Positions 35,287-43,803 of a stretch of DNA of 64,000 nucleotides are shown here, in pieces (the first letter of the stretch is position 1; each line of letters opens with the position of its first letter). Position numbers and translations under genes: made by a program. The DNA comes from JAXMAR01 sp046350295 (lineage in GTDB: Bacteria > Planctomycetota > Planctomycetia > Gemmatales > Gemmataceae): positions 1 through 64,000 of the forward strand of contig JAXMAR010000044.1 of NCBI GenBank assembly GCA_046350295.1, given 5' to 3'. Under the pieces are notes generated by a model that was given only the letters and a program-made list of their open reading frames with translations, was not told the origin of the DNA and did not search any database.

Positions 35287-35379
35287 ATGACGCCACGCAA
35301 GGGAAAACGGTTTCGCACGTCGCCTCAATTCTCGGCTAGAGCGGAAGCCGCCGGCCGCCACGTCGCGGCGATCCGCTAA
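35287..35379 (+). CDS. possible 30-residue basic protein
   Basis: ATG 35287 follows GGGGAGG by 5 nt, an unusually good site. The product is MTPRKGKRFRTSPQFSARAE followed by AAGRHVAAIR, strongly basic. Its stop overlaps the convergent ppk2 stop. No homology can be claimed; evidence is the ribosome binding site and composition. Confidence 0.35.
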   Translation: MTPRKGKRFRTSPQFSARAEAAGRHVAAIR

Positions 35380-36179
35380 AAGACCTCCGGCACAAAGCGG
35401 CGTCCCTTGAGAGTGGCCTGATCGTCGTACTCCTCCTTGTGCGATCGCTTGGGCAGCTTGATCTTCTCGCGCGGCGGCTTCTTGTAAGGGATCAGGGTCA
35501 GCAAGTGGTTGATGCAGTTGAGGCGGGCGCGTTTCTTGTCGTCGGAGCGGACAATGTGCCAGGGGGCGTCCTCGGTGTCGGTCGCCTCGAGCATCATGTC
35601 GCGGGCTCGCGAATAGGCATACCACCGAGAATAAGACTCCAGGTCCATCGGGCTCAGCTTCCATTGCCGCATGGGATCCTCGATGCGGGCCTTGAAGCGC
35701 TTCTCCTGCTCCTCCTGCCCCACCTCCAGCCAGAACTTGATCAGCATGATCCCCGAATGGACAATGTGCCGCTCGAAGATCGGACAGTTGCGCAGGAACA
35801 ACTTGTATTCGTCCTTCGAGCAGAAGCCCATCACGTGCTCGACGCCCGCCCGGTTGTACCAGCTCCGGTCGAAGATCACGATCTCCCCCGCCGCCGGGAA
35901 ATGCGGAATGTAGCGCTGCACGTACATCTGGCTCTTTTCCCGGTCCGACGGCGCCGGCAGCGCGATTAGCCGGAACACGCGCGGACTCACCCGCTCCGTG
36001 ATCGCCTTGATCGTCCCGCCTTTGCCCGCCGCGTCACGCCCCTCGAAGAGGACGAGCGCCCGCAAGCCCGCGTGCTTCACCCAGTCCTGCAGGCGACACA
36101 GCTCCGTCTGCAGCTTCCGTAGCTCCTTTGCGTATTCCTTCCCCTTCATCTTCTTGCCGTCCAGCGTCTCTGCGCCCAT
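35376..36179 (-). CDS. ppk2: polyphosphate kinase 2
   Basis: This is a 267-residue cytoplasmic PPK2-family kinase. The Walker A motif LFEGRDAAGKGGTIKAI is at about residues 45-60, and Walker B is IVIFDRSWYNRAGVE. The lid region reads QEKRFKARIEDPMRQWKLSP, and WYAYSRARDMMLEATDT and APWHIVRSDDKKRARLN follow. This single-domain type uses polyphosphate to phosphorylate nucleoside mono- or diphosphates. ATG 36179 is preceded by GGGAG. It is followed on the same strand, upstream, by a YHS-like protein and a VIT transporter; the grouping suggests a phosphate or metal-storage function. Confidence 0.93.
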   Translation of the reverse strand: MGAETLDGKKMKGKEYAKELRKLQTELCRLQDWVKHAGLRALVLFEGRDAAGKGGTIKAITERVSPRVFRLIALPAPSDREKSQMYVQRYIPHFPAAGEIVIFDRSWYNRAGVEHVMGFCSKDEYKLFLRNCPIFERHIVHSGIMLIKFWLEVGQEEQEKRFKARIEDPMRQWKLSPMDLESYSRWYAYSRARDMMLEATDTEDAPWHIVRSDDKKRARLNCINHLLTLIPYKKPPREKIKLPKRSHKEEYDDQATLKGRRFVPEVF

Positions 36180-36190
36180 GATCGATCTCC

Positions 36191-36832
36191 CTATTTGATC
36201 CCTTGCTGTTTTTCGAACTCGCGCCGGGTCTCCGCGCCGACAAAGTAATACTTGCGGCCTTGCCAGTCGAGCACGGCCCCGGCCGCCATGCTCGGAAACC
36301 GGACATGCGCGATCGGGTCCTCGACCATGTGCTCCTTTAGGTAATGGTCGTTCTCCCCCAGGGAGAGATAGGTCCGCACGAATTCCACGATGCGCTCGTC
36401 GAGCCATTTACCCATGGCGTCCCGGTCCACGCCGTCGAGCGGAAACTCGATCTCCGCATGCGGCGTGTAGCGCATGAGGACGGGAATGATCTCCAGATCG
36501 TAGCCGAGGATCACTTTCGTGATGTCCCGGTCGGTCGACGCGGACAGCTTGAGGCGGACGTGCGCCAGGCTGGATTGAAAATCAAGGATCGCCTCGCGCG
36601 TCGACGGCTGTAGCCGCGGCGTCGCCTTGACCCGTGGGCCGAACTTGTTGATCAGGATCTCCAGGCGCGGCCGCCAGATCGCGCGGAGCTCGTCGAAGAG
36701 ACTGGTCAGCTTCTCCAGCCGTTTCTGCCGCGCCTGGTGCTCCGCCACCTGCTCGGTCTGGAACTTCTTGACCTTGGCCTCGACGGCGGAAAACTCGGCC
36801 TCGATGCGGTCGGCTAAATTGAGGTCGGCCAT
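36191..36832 (-). CDS. hypothetical protein with C-terminal YHS-like segment
   Basis: This 213-residue protein opens with a coiled-coil-like helix (about residues 5-55, rich in Glu, Lys, Gln and Arg). A beta-rich middle carries VRLKLSASTDRDITKVILGYD and IIPVLMRYTPHAEIEFPLDG. The final 45 residues (HVRFPSMAAGAVLDWQGRKY with YFVGAETRREFEKQ) resemble a YHS metal-binding domain, but the usual cysteines are missing. It is co-directional with ppk2, 11 nt apart. I recognise no closer family; a metal- or phosphate-related role is inferred from context. Confidence 0.55.
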   Translation of the reverse strand: MADLNLADRIEAEFSAVEAKVKKFQTEQVAEHQARQKRLEKLTSLFDELRAIWRPRLEILINKFGPRVKATPRLQPSTREAILDFQSSLAHVRLKLSASTDRDITKVILGYDLEIIPVLMRYTPHAEIEFPLDGVDRDAMGKWLDERIVEFVRTYLSLGENDHYLKEHMVEDPIAHVRFPSMAAGAVLDWQGRKYYFVGAETRREFEKQQGIK

Positions 36833-36869
36833 GATACACCTCCTCGAGTTGATCGCGGGAGCGTCCCCG

Positions 36870-37573
36870 TCAGCCGATCAGCTTGGCGATGAGGAACGCC
36901 GCCGTCGCCGCCAGCCCCCCAACGAGGGCCGTCTGCCAGGCGCTGCGGAGCGGCCGCGGCGTGGTGAATCTCCCTTTGATGTAACCGAACACGAGCAATG
37001 CCAGGAGCGTCAGGATCACCGATGCGATCAGGGCATGATGGATCGGGCGGAGGAAGAAGTAGAGGCGCCAGCGAAGCCACCAGGCCGCCGGCGACATACG
37101 AGAAACGATCGTCAAGGCAGCTTGCGACGGGCGCGCGGCTTCGGGTCCGGCTCCTCCAGGCCCAGTTCGAAACGCATCATGAAATCCACCCAGCGCGGCT
37201 TGTCCGCCCGGATCGAATCGACGACCGCGGCCGCCGTCGCGTCATCGAGGCCATACGAGCGCATGATGTCCCTGACCTCGGCCGCCTCGGTCTCCGGAAC
37301 TTCTTCGGTCTCCCTTTCCTCGCGCGCCCGCTCCGAGGCAAAATGCTCGGCGTCCGTCCTGGCCGCCAGGTAGCCTCCCAGGCCCATGGCGATGGCGCCG
37401 GCGGCCACCTCAGCCAGCCCCGCCGTGATGACGATCGCGCTCGCTTCCACGGCGCTCGACAGGCCCGCCGCCAGCGCGAACGGCACGGTCAAGCCATCCG
37501 ACATGCCGATGACGATGTCGCGCACCGCCTCCGACGCGGTAAAGTGCTTCTCGACATGCGGCGTCTGGGGCAT
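36870..37573 (-). pseudogene. VIT1/CCC1 family transporter, frameshifted
   Basis: The N-terminal frame (37112-37573) has EAVRDIVIGMSDGLTVPFAL, GLSSAVEASAIVITAGLAEV and AGAIAMGLGGYLAARTDAEH, the VIT signature. The metal-binding loop follows with REERETEEVPETEAAEV and WVDFMMRFELGLEEPDP. The rest continues in the frame ending at 36870: FFLRPIHHALIASVILTLL, VFGYIKGRFTTPRPLRSA and QTALVGGLAATAAFLIAKLI. One or two indels near 37110 and 37050 split the gene. VIT/CCC1 proteins move Fe(II) or Mn(II) into storage or out of the cell. Being adjacent to PPK2 is consistent with metal-polyphosphate handling. Confidence 0.75.
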
Positions 37574-37576
37574 GGC

Positions 37577-38914
37577 TCACTCCTTCGCGTCCGCCGGCCG
37601 GTCCATCCGGATCAGGTTCCACTGTTGCGAGCGGCCTTCGCCGAAGTGGACCATCATGGTGGTCGCGTCCTTGGTGAGGTTGGCGATGCCGGCTTCGTAA
37701 ACGGGCGTCTTCTTGTCGCCAACCGTCCAGGCCGCCGTGCGGAACTTCGGGTCGACCTTGCCGTAGACCGGGATCGTGTTGTCCTCCAGCGCGTTGTAGT
37801 AGTTGCCGCGTATGACACCTTCCTTGTTCACCGCGAGTTGGAAGAGGATGTTGGCGTCCTTGTCCTCCCCCTGGACCATGGCGAACACGCCGAGGGGCTT
37901 CCAGTCTCCCTTCTCGGACGCCTTCGCTTCCTTGCCCTCGGCGGCGATGCCGGCGGCGTAATTGGAGTACTCCTCGACGGTGCCGTTCACGTCACCATTC
38001 ACGTAGACGCTGTCCCCTTCGTAGACGATGTTGGAGCCGTAGTCGTAGTAGACCGGCTCGGGAGGATAGCCGCAGTAGCTGGCGCAATCGGCCCAGGAGC
38101 ACGTGGCCCAGGCGAGGGCGGCCGTGGTCCAGGCCGCGGCGCGCCAGGCGCCGGGGTAGCGTGGCCACCAGCCGGGGCCGAAGGCGTTGTAATGGGCGAA
38201 ACCGCGGTAAACGGCGCCGCGCTGCGTGGCCAGGGCGCCGCGGGAAACGTAGGCGCTGCCATAGGCGCCGCGCACGCCCGTGCGCGAATAGGCGGCCAGG
38301 CCGTGATCCGTCGCGGCGAATCCCCGTCCCCGCGCGGCCGCCGCGCCGCCCGGACCGACCGCGCCCACGCGCGAGCCGCCGACCGTGCCGCCCGGGCCGG
38401 AGATAACGCCGCCCTTGCCCGCCGCCACGCCGCCGCCCGCGCCGACGCCCGCGAAGCCGCCGCGGCCGACGTCGAGGGTCTTGCCTCCGGGCGACGTGAT
38501 GGTGCTGGCCTTGCCACCGACGACCGCCTTGCCACCGCCGGGTCCGGTGATGACCTTGCCGCCCCAGTCGCTCGAGATGGAGCCGCCGCCCGGACCGGTC
38601 CACGAGCCGGAGCCGGACCTGCCCGAGCCGATGCTCGATCCGCCGTGCAGCGGGCCGCTGCCGCGCGACGGCAGCGTCGCCGGCCGGGACCCGCCGACCA
38701 CGCCGCTCCCGCGATAACCGCCGCCACCGATGGAGCCACCGCGGTAACCGCCGCCACCGATCGAGCCGCCTCCACCTCGGAAGCCGCCGCCACCACCGCG
38801 ACCGCCGCCGCCGCCACGTCCACCGCGGCCGGCGGGAGCGTCGGTCAGGGGAAGACACACCAGAGACAGGGCGCAAGCGAATATCGCGAGAGATGCCCAC
38901 AAGCTCTTTTTCAT
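37577..38914 (-). CDS. Gly-rich secreted protein, copy A
   Basis: This 445-residue protein has a signal peptide (KSLWASLAIFACALSLVCL). A Gly/Arg/Ser low-complexity region spans about residues 28-215, including SWTGPGGGSISSDWGGKVIT. A conserved aromatic section follows (VSRGALATQRGAVYRGFAH, FGPGWWPRYPGAWRAAAW, DCASYCGYPPEPVYYDYG). A C-terminal beta domain of about 110 residues starts at about 335, with PLGVFAMVQGEDKDANILF, NYYNALEDNTIPVYGKVDP and SQQWNLIRMDRPAD. The family is planctomycete-specific (mu-protocadherin-like annotation in relatives); a cell-surface or matrix role is inferred. An AGGAGG site lies 8 nt before the ATG. A near-identical paralogue lies immediately upstream. Confidence 0.85.
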   Translation of the reverse strand: MKKSLWASLAIFACALSLVCLPLTDAPAGRGGRGGGGGRGGGGGFRGGGGSIGGGGYRGGSIGGGGYRGSGVVGGSRPATLPSRGSGPLHGGSSIGSGRSGSGSWTGPGGGSISSDWGGKVITGPGGGKAVVGGKASTITSPGGKTLDVGRGGFAGVGAGGGVAAGKGGVISGPGGTVGGSRVGAVGPGGAAAARGRGFAATDHGLAAYSRTGVRGAYGSAYVSRGALATQRGAVYRGFAHYNAFGPGWWPRYPGAWRAAAWTTAALAWATCSWADCASYCGYPPEPVYYDYGSNIVYEGDSVYVNGDVNGTVEEYSNYAAGIAAEGKEAKASEKGDWKPLGVFAMVQGEDKDANILFQLAVNKEGVIRGNYYNALEDNTIPVYGKVDPKFRTAAWTVGDKKTPVYEAGIANLTKDATTMMVHFGEGRSQQWNLIRMDRPADAKE

Positions 38915-38968
38915 GGAAGCCGCCTCCTGGTGAGGAATCGTGCGAGGTAAAGGGACGCGTCTCGGCGC

Positions 38969-40372
38969 CTACGTCCCCGCGCCCTCCTTAGGCCCGGCGT
39001 CCTTGCCATCCGCCGGCCGGTCCATGCGGATCAGGTTCCACTGCTGCGAGCGGCCCTCGCCGAAGTGGATCATCATGGTGGTCGCCTCCTTGGTCAGGTT
39101 CGCGATGCCGGCCTCGTAGACGGGCGTCTTCTTGTCGCCGACCGTCCACGCCGCCGTGCGGAACTTGGGATCGACCTTGCCGTAGACCGGGATGGTGCTG
39201 TCTTCCAGCGCGTTGTAGTAGTTGCCGCGAATGACGCCGGCCTTGTTGACCGCAAGCTGGAACACGATGTTCGAGTCCTTGTCCTCTCCCTGCACCATGG
39301 CGAAGACGCCGAGGGACAGCCAGTCATCCTTCTCGGACGCCTTCGCCTCCTTGCCTTCGGCGGCGACGCCTGACGCGTAGTTGGAATACTCCTCGACCGT
39401 GCCGTTCAGATCGCCGTTCACGTAGACGTTCTCGCCTTCGTAGACAATGTTCGTGCCGTAGTCGTAGTAGACCGGCTCCTCGGGATAGCCGCAGTAGCTG
39501 GCGCACTGGCCCCACGAGCACGTGGCCCAGGCAAGGGCGGCCGTCGTCCAGGCCGCGGCGCGCCAGGCGCCGGGATAGCGTCCCCACCAGGTCGGGCCGA
39601 ATGCGTTGTAGTGGGTGAAGTTGCGGGCGACGACGCCACGTTGCGTGACGAGGGCGCCGCGCGAGACGTAAGCGCTGCCATAGGCGCCGCGCGCCCCGGT
39701 CCGCGAATAGCCCGCCAGGCCCATGTCGCTTGCCGCGAAGCCCTTGCCGCCCGCGACTGCCTTTCCGCCCGGTCCGACCGCGGCGCCCTTGGAGCCGCCG
39801 ATCGTGCCGCGTTCTCCGGAGGCAATGGTTCCCTTCCCCGCGGCGACACCACCCTCGGCGCCCCGGCCGGCGAAGCCGCCGCTATCGACGTCGATGGTCT
39901 TACCGCCCGGCGTCGTGATGGTGCTGTCCTTGCCGCCGACGACCGCTTTGCCGCCGCCGGGACCGGAGATGACCTTGCCGCCCCAGTCGCTCGAGACGGA
40001 GCCGCCGCCCGGGCCGGTCCAGGAACCGGAGCCGGTGCGGCCGGGCGTCGCGCCGCCGTGGATGGGACCGCCGCCACCGCCGGCCGGCAGGGTGGCGGGA
40101 CGAGCCGGAGCGGGCCTGCCGACAACACCACCCCCGCCTCCGCTGTAGCCGCCGCCCCCGCCGAAGCTGCCGCCCCGGCCACCGCCGCTGAAGCCGCCAC
40201 CGCCGCCACGACCGCCACCGCCGCCGCGTCCGCCGCGACCCGCGGGCGCGTCCGGTAGGCTGAGGAAAACGAAGGACATTGCCGCTATGAGGGCAACAAG
40301 AGCCCAGAGTTTCTTGTTCGCGGAAGCTGCCTCCTGAATGAGTCGCCAAGCTGAAATGACACGCGTACACAC
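38969..40372 (-). CDS. Gly-rich secreted protein, copy B, start codon apparently lost
   Basis: The 467-residue raw frame starts at a GTG (40372) with no ribosome binding site. Alignment with copy A shows the real start region at 40321. An AGGAGG site and 8-nt spacer are present, but the expected ATG-AAA-AAG reads GCG-AAC-AAG. From there the signal peptide (LWALVALIAAMSFVFLSL), the Gly-rich section, the conserved VSRGALVTQRGVVARNFTH and FGPTWWGRYPGAWRAAAW, and the C-terminal LGVFAMVQGEDKDSNIVF domain closely match copy A. Either copy B uses an odd start, or it is silent, or the ATG was misread. The tandem arrangement shows a recent duplication. Confidence 0.75.
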   Translation of the reverse strand: MCTRVISAWRLIQEAASANKKLWALVALIAAMSFVFLSLPDAPAGRGGRGGGGGRGGGGGFSGGGRGGSFGGGGGYSGGGGGVVGRPAPARPATLPAGGGGGPIHGGATPGRTGSGSWTGPGGGSVSSDWGGKVISGPGGGKAVVGGKDSTITTPGGKTIDVDSGGFAGRGAEGGVAAGKGTIASGERGTIGGSKGAAVGPGGKAVAGGKGFAASDMGLAGYSRTGARGAYGSAYVSRGALVTQRGVVARNFTHYNAFGPTWWGRYPGAWRAAAWTTAALAWATCSWGQCASYCGYPEEPVYYDYGTNIVYEGENVYVNGDLNGTVEEYSNYASGVAAEGKEAKASEKDDWLSLGVFAMVQGEDKDSNIVFQLAVNKAGVIRGNYYNALEDSTIPVYGKVDPKFRTAAWTVGDKKTPVYEAGIANLTKEATTMMIHFGEGRSQQWNLIRMDRPADGKDAGPKEGAGT

Positions 40373-40405
40373 GCCCTTCGAAGACTCAGGGGCGTGCCAC
40401 CGGCG

Positions 40406-41314
40406 TCATTTCGATTTGACACGGGTCAGCTTCACAGGAACGGTATCGGGCAACACCTCGCCGTTGAGCCGGCGGTTGACGGACTGCCATGAGAATGCGT
40501 CGTCCGACACGCGGTTGATGAGGTTGGTGGAGGTCAGGATGCCGCCGTCCAGCGTCTTCGACAGCGCCTGGACGGTCCAGCGCGAGCCGTCGTTGAACCA
40601 AACCCCCTGGCCGATGCTCCCGTCCTCCCCGAACACCCACGAGCGCAACACGTCGTCCACCGGATCGCGGCCGATCACCTGCATGCCCGAAGGAACTTCT
40701 TTCGCCTTGACAGTGAAGACGCCCTTGATGAACGTCTTGCTCTCGTTCCAGGAATACCTCATCTCGACCTGGCCCTCCGGCGTCTTGCCCGTCCAGGTCC
40801 CGATCAGCCACTCGAGGTCCTTGACCTTCACGGTCGGGGTATCGTCGTCGTCCTCCCATTCACGGACGACCGCCATGCGCCAGGCGCCCTCCTCACGGAC
40901 GTGCAGAACGCTGTACTTCGTCACGTTCTTTTTCTTGTCGGAGAGGGTGACGGTGATCGTGCCGTCCTCGATCGCGGTCGCCTTCGACGGGAAGCGGATG
41001 CCGTCGATCTTGGTGTTGATCTTCGCCCCCTTGTTGGTCTTGAAGAACTCGGCGAACGCCTTCTCGATGGCGGCCCGGCCCCGGAATTTCTCGCCGCTGT
41101 TGTCGTTGTATTCGCCGTCCTCGGTCCAGAAGGAGGCGACGGTCTTGGCGTCTCCCTTCTCGAACGCGGCGCCGAACTCGACGGCGGTCTTTTCGATCTC
41201 GGCCCGATCCTTGGCGCGTCCCTTGTCCTTCTCGCCGGCGCTGAGGCCGGCGAGGGGAACGAGCAGAGTCAGCGCGCAGAGCGCGAACGGCCATCGGCGT
41301 GTCGAAGCTCGCAT
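40406..41314 (-). CDS. secreted SnoaL/DUF4440 plus DUF1579-like protein
   Basis: This 302-residue protein has a signal peptide (FALCALTLLVPLAGLSAG). Residues 36-150 form an NTF2-like (SnoaL/DUF4440, SgcJ-type) domain: IEKTAVEFGAAFEKGDAKT, SFWTEDGEYND and FRGRAAIEKAFAEFF. Residues 165-300 resemble the DUF1579 lipocalin-like domain: LEWLIGTWTGKTPEGQVEM, RYSWNESKTFIKGVF and SIGQGVWFNDGSRW. The combination is typical of planctomycete exported proteins; no catalytic role is established. It may be in the same transcript as the two Gly-rich proteins downstream. Confidence 0.8.
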   Translation of the reverse strand: MRASTRRWPFALCALTLLVPLAGLSAGEKDKGRAKDRAEIEKTAVEFGAAFEKGDAKTVASFWTEDGEYNDNSGEKFRGRAAIEKAFAEFFKTNKGAKINTKIDGIRFPSKATAIEDGTITVTLSDKKKNVTKYSVLHVREEGAWRMAVVREWEDDDDTPTVKVKDLEWLIGTWTGKTPEGQVEMRYSWNESKTFIKGVFTVKAKEVPSGMQVIGRDPVDDVLRSWVFGEDGSIGQGVWFNDGSRWTVQALSKTLDGGILTSTNLINRVSDDAFSWQSVNRRLNGEVLPDTVPVKLTRVKSK

Positions 41315-41324
41315 GAGGTCTCTC

Positions 41325-42882
41325 CTAGGTTAGTGCCTTCGCTTTGCGGGTTTTCGGAGCCGCCTTCTCCATGGGTACGGTCATCTCAACTTGGAAACCG
41401 TCGCCCTTGAACAAGGCGAGATCGGTCATTTGAAAGATGGACGTCTTCCAGCCCGACTCATCGAGGTAGAGCCCTTTGCCCTGAAGATCATTTCCTTCAC
41501 GCACGTACGAGGCGTCGCTCAGAAGATCATCCAGACGCCATTGCCGCGCGCCCAGGTCGGCGAAAGGCAGGCGCACGTAACACTGGCTCCGGTTCGGGGC
41601 GTAGTTGACGACCGCCAGCAGCCGCTCGTCGCCGCGCTTCCAGGCGAAAGCCAGGAAACAATCGTTGGTCCAGTTGCCGTCCCAGGCCGGGACGCAGTCG
41701 AGCAGGCGCCACTCTCCCTCGCGCACCACGGGCCGCTTCAGCGCCCTCAGGAGATCACCATAGAACGCTTGCAGGCGTGCGTCGACCGGCTCTTCGGGCG
41801 CCCGGCACAGGTGCGGCGAGATCCGCTTCTTGCGCCCTTCGAACTGCCCCTGATGGAAGAAACGCAACCCCGGCGCCAGGAAGGTGATCACGGCGGCGGC
41901 TTCGTGCTGGCCATGCGGAAATGTCGCCGCGGCGCGCGGCTCGTCGTGATTCTCCAGGAAGCGCGCCATCTTGTTCTGATAGCCCATGTCCGCCCGCAAA
42001 TGGTCGCGCACCGGCTGGGCGTGCCCCTCGCGCAGCCGGTCGTAGAGCCGCTTGTCGTAGGTGTAGTCGAAACCCTGATGCTGCAGCTCCCATTCCAGGT
42101 CCCAGTAGACCTCGGCCATGAAGCGGAAGTCCGGAAAGCGATCTTTCACGGTCTTGGTCGCCTTGGGCCAGAACGGCTCGGAGCGGATGCCCCAGGTCCG
42201 CTCGAAGACATTCGGCAAAACGAGCATCGCCATGTCGCAGCGGACGGCGTCGCATTGTCCCGCGATTTTCAGAAGCTCCTTGGTCATCGCCTCCTGCGTC
42301 GCCGGGTTGCCGTAGTTGAGCTGAAGGGTATCCGGCCAGCCGGCAAAGTAAGGATCACGGCCCAGGGCGAGGAGCTTGTCCCCCTTCTTGCGGCGGACCC
42401 AGGTGTAGTTCTTGGGGGCGCGCGCCAGGTCCAGCTCCGTTCCCGGGACGAAATACTCCGGATGCTCTTCGACCCAGGGATGATCCGGACCCATGTGATT
42501 GGGGACGAAATCCAGCAGCAGGCGCAGGCCGCGCTTCTTCATCCGCTCGCGCAGCCGGGCGAGGGCGGCGTTCCCTCCGAGCTTTTCGTGGACGGTGTAG
42601 CCCGTGATGGCGAAGCCCGAGCCGGGGATGTCGTCGTCGCACAGATCGGGTAGGGTGTCCTGGAACTCGTGCCGCCATTCGGGGTTCGCGCGAGATGCGG
42701 CAGCCAAGCTCGCCCGTCTGCCACACACTCAGCAGCCAGATCCAGTCGAACCCCAGTGCGGCGAAGCGGTCCAGTTCGGTGTCCGGAATGTCATCGAGCG
42801 TGGCGCGGCGGCCGAGCGTGCGCGACAACTCGGTCAGGCAGACCCGAGTGTTGACTTGGTAGAGACTCGGATAGGGGACCAT
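41325..42882 (-). CDS. GH13 alpha-amylase family protein, one frameshift
   Basis: Start ATG 42882 reads MVPYPSLYQVNTRVCLTELS, DRFAALGFDWIWLLSVWQTG. An extra base near 42705 then requires a shift into SRANPEWRHEFQDTLPDLCD. The GH13 motifs follow: LLLDFVPNHMGPDHPW (region I), CDAVRCDMAMLVLP (nucleophile Asp), RFMAEVYWDLEWEL (acid/base Glu) and MARFLENHDEPRAAATF (stabiliser Asp). About 519 residues, no signal peptide. The substrate may be trehalose or glycogen-type; family members include glucosidases and transferases. It lies with a GH63-like enzyme and glycogen phosphorylase further along the same strand. Its tail is short and basic. Confidence 0.88.
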
Positions 42883-42894
42883 GGACGTCTCCTC

Positions 42895-42950
42895 GTGGGG
42901 CAGGCCGCCTGGCCTGCCGGCGTCAAGGCAGGCCAGGCGGCCTGCCCCAC
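42895..42950. repeat. 24-bp perfect palindrome with 8-nt loop
   Basis: 42895-42918 (GTGGGGCAGGCCGCCTGGCC and TGCC) is the exact reverse complement of 42927-42950; the loop is GGCGTCAA. It lies between the DUF4239 stop and the GH13 start, both on the minus strand. A stable hairpin here could end or attenuate transcription, or be a REP-type mobile repeat. Confidence 0.85.
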
Positions 42951-42966
42951 AATCTCGAACCCCGCT

Positions 42967-43749
42967 TCAGGGCGGGCTTATCTTCATGCTCTTCTGCAAA
43001 TCCGTCATCGCCTCTTGATTCACCGTGAGAAACCCTTCGGCGCCCCGATCCAGATCGCCGATCAGGTAGAAGACGCCGGCAAAGGCCAGGACCAGGGCAA
43101 ACATCGCCGGCGAGCGTCGCGTCGCCGACAGCCCGGCTTGATAACCGCTGAACGTCAGGCCGAGCGTCGCCAGCACGATCAGCGCGATCCAGATCACCAT
43201 GGGCACGCGGCTGCGGGCCCCCACCAGCAACCGCTTGGCGTGCACGTCGATGACGTCGTTGAGCGCCTGAAGGAACAGCGAGGTCATCACCGTCGGCTGC
43301 TTGTCCGCCGCGGACATCGCCGCCGACCACAGCTTTTCCTGCAGTTCCTCCGAGCGTTTCACCGCATCCTGGATGGCCCCCTCCTCAATGCCATGAACCC
43401 GAACATCCACGTACTCGCGCAGCAGTTTCGCGATCTCGGACTGCTCCGGCTCAGGCAGGAGACGCGCCCGCAGATACGTTGTGCCGATGGCGTTGGCCTC
43501 ATCGAGAACCACGTAGCGCCGCGCGTCGAAGCGCGACGCCGCCAGGCTGAACGTGAACCCGAGCATGAACGCCAGCAGCGCCAGGATCGAGCCGACGATC
43601 GCTCCGACCGGGCTCTCCTTCTCCTCGGCAACGTGGGCATGACGCCAGCTGCCGAAGCGATAGCCCGTCTCCAGGCTCAACCAGCCGACGAGGCAGGCCG
43701 CCAGGAACAGGATCCAGAGTGGAATCACATCCAGGGGCGCGGAAAACAT
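42967..43749 (-). CDS. DUF4239 (bestrophin-like) membrane protein
   Basis: This 260-residue protein has four hydrophobic helices: residues 7-27, 48-68, and two C-terminal helices at about 185-205 and 212-232. A charged cytoplasmic helical section lies between them (ARLLPEPEQSEIAKLLREYV). The order SPVGAIVGSILALLAFMLGF, SRFDARRYVVLDEANAIGTT and RSRVPMVIWIALIVLATLGL is the DUF4239 pattern. The family is widespread in proteobacteria and planctomycetes and possibly related to bestrophin channels; function is unknown. Confidence 0.82.
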   Translation of the reverse strand: MFSAPLDVIPLWILFLAACLVGWLSLETGYRFGSWRHAHVAEEKESPVGAIVGSILALLAFMLGFTFSLAASRFDARRYVVLDEANAIGTTYLRARLLPEPEQSEIAKLLREYVDVRVHGIEEGAIQDAVKRSEELQEKLWSAAMSAADKQPTVMTSLFLQALNDVIDVHAKRLLVGARSRVPMVIWIALIVLATLGLTFSGYQAGLSATRRSPAMFALVLAFAGVFYLIGDLDRGAEGFLTVNQEAMTDLQKSMKISPP

Positions 43750-43803
43750 GGCTCGCTACGGCTTCGGAAGCTCGTATCATCCGCCTTTCGGTCAGGGGCC
43801 TTC

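Noticed and set aside
34778..35290. 170-residue plus-strand ORF in the gap before ppk2
   Set aside because: Arg-rich, no ribosome binding site, no recognisable segment.
36998..38950. 650-residue plus-strand frame opposite the VIT gene and copy A of the Gly-rich protein
   Set aside because: Arg/Ala/Gly repeats mirror the Gly codons of the minus-strand gene.
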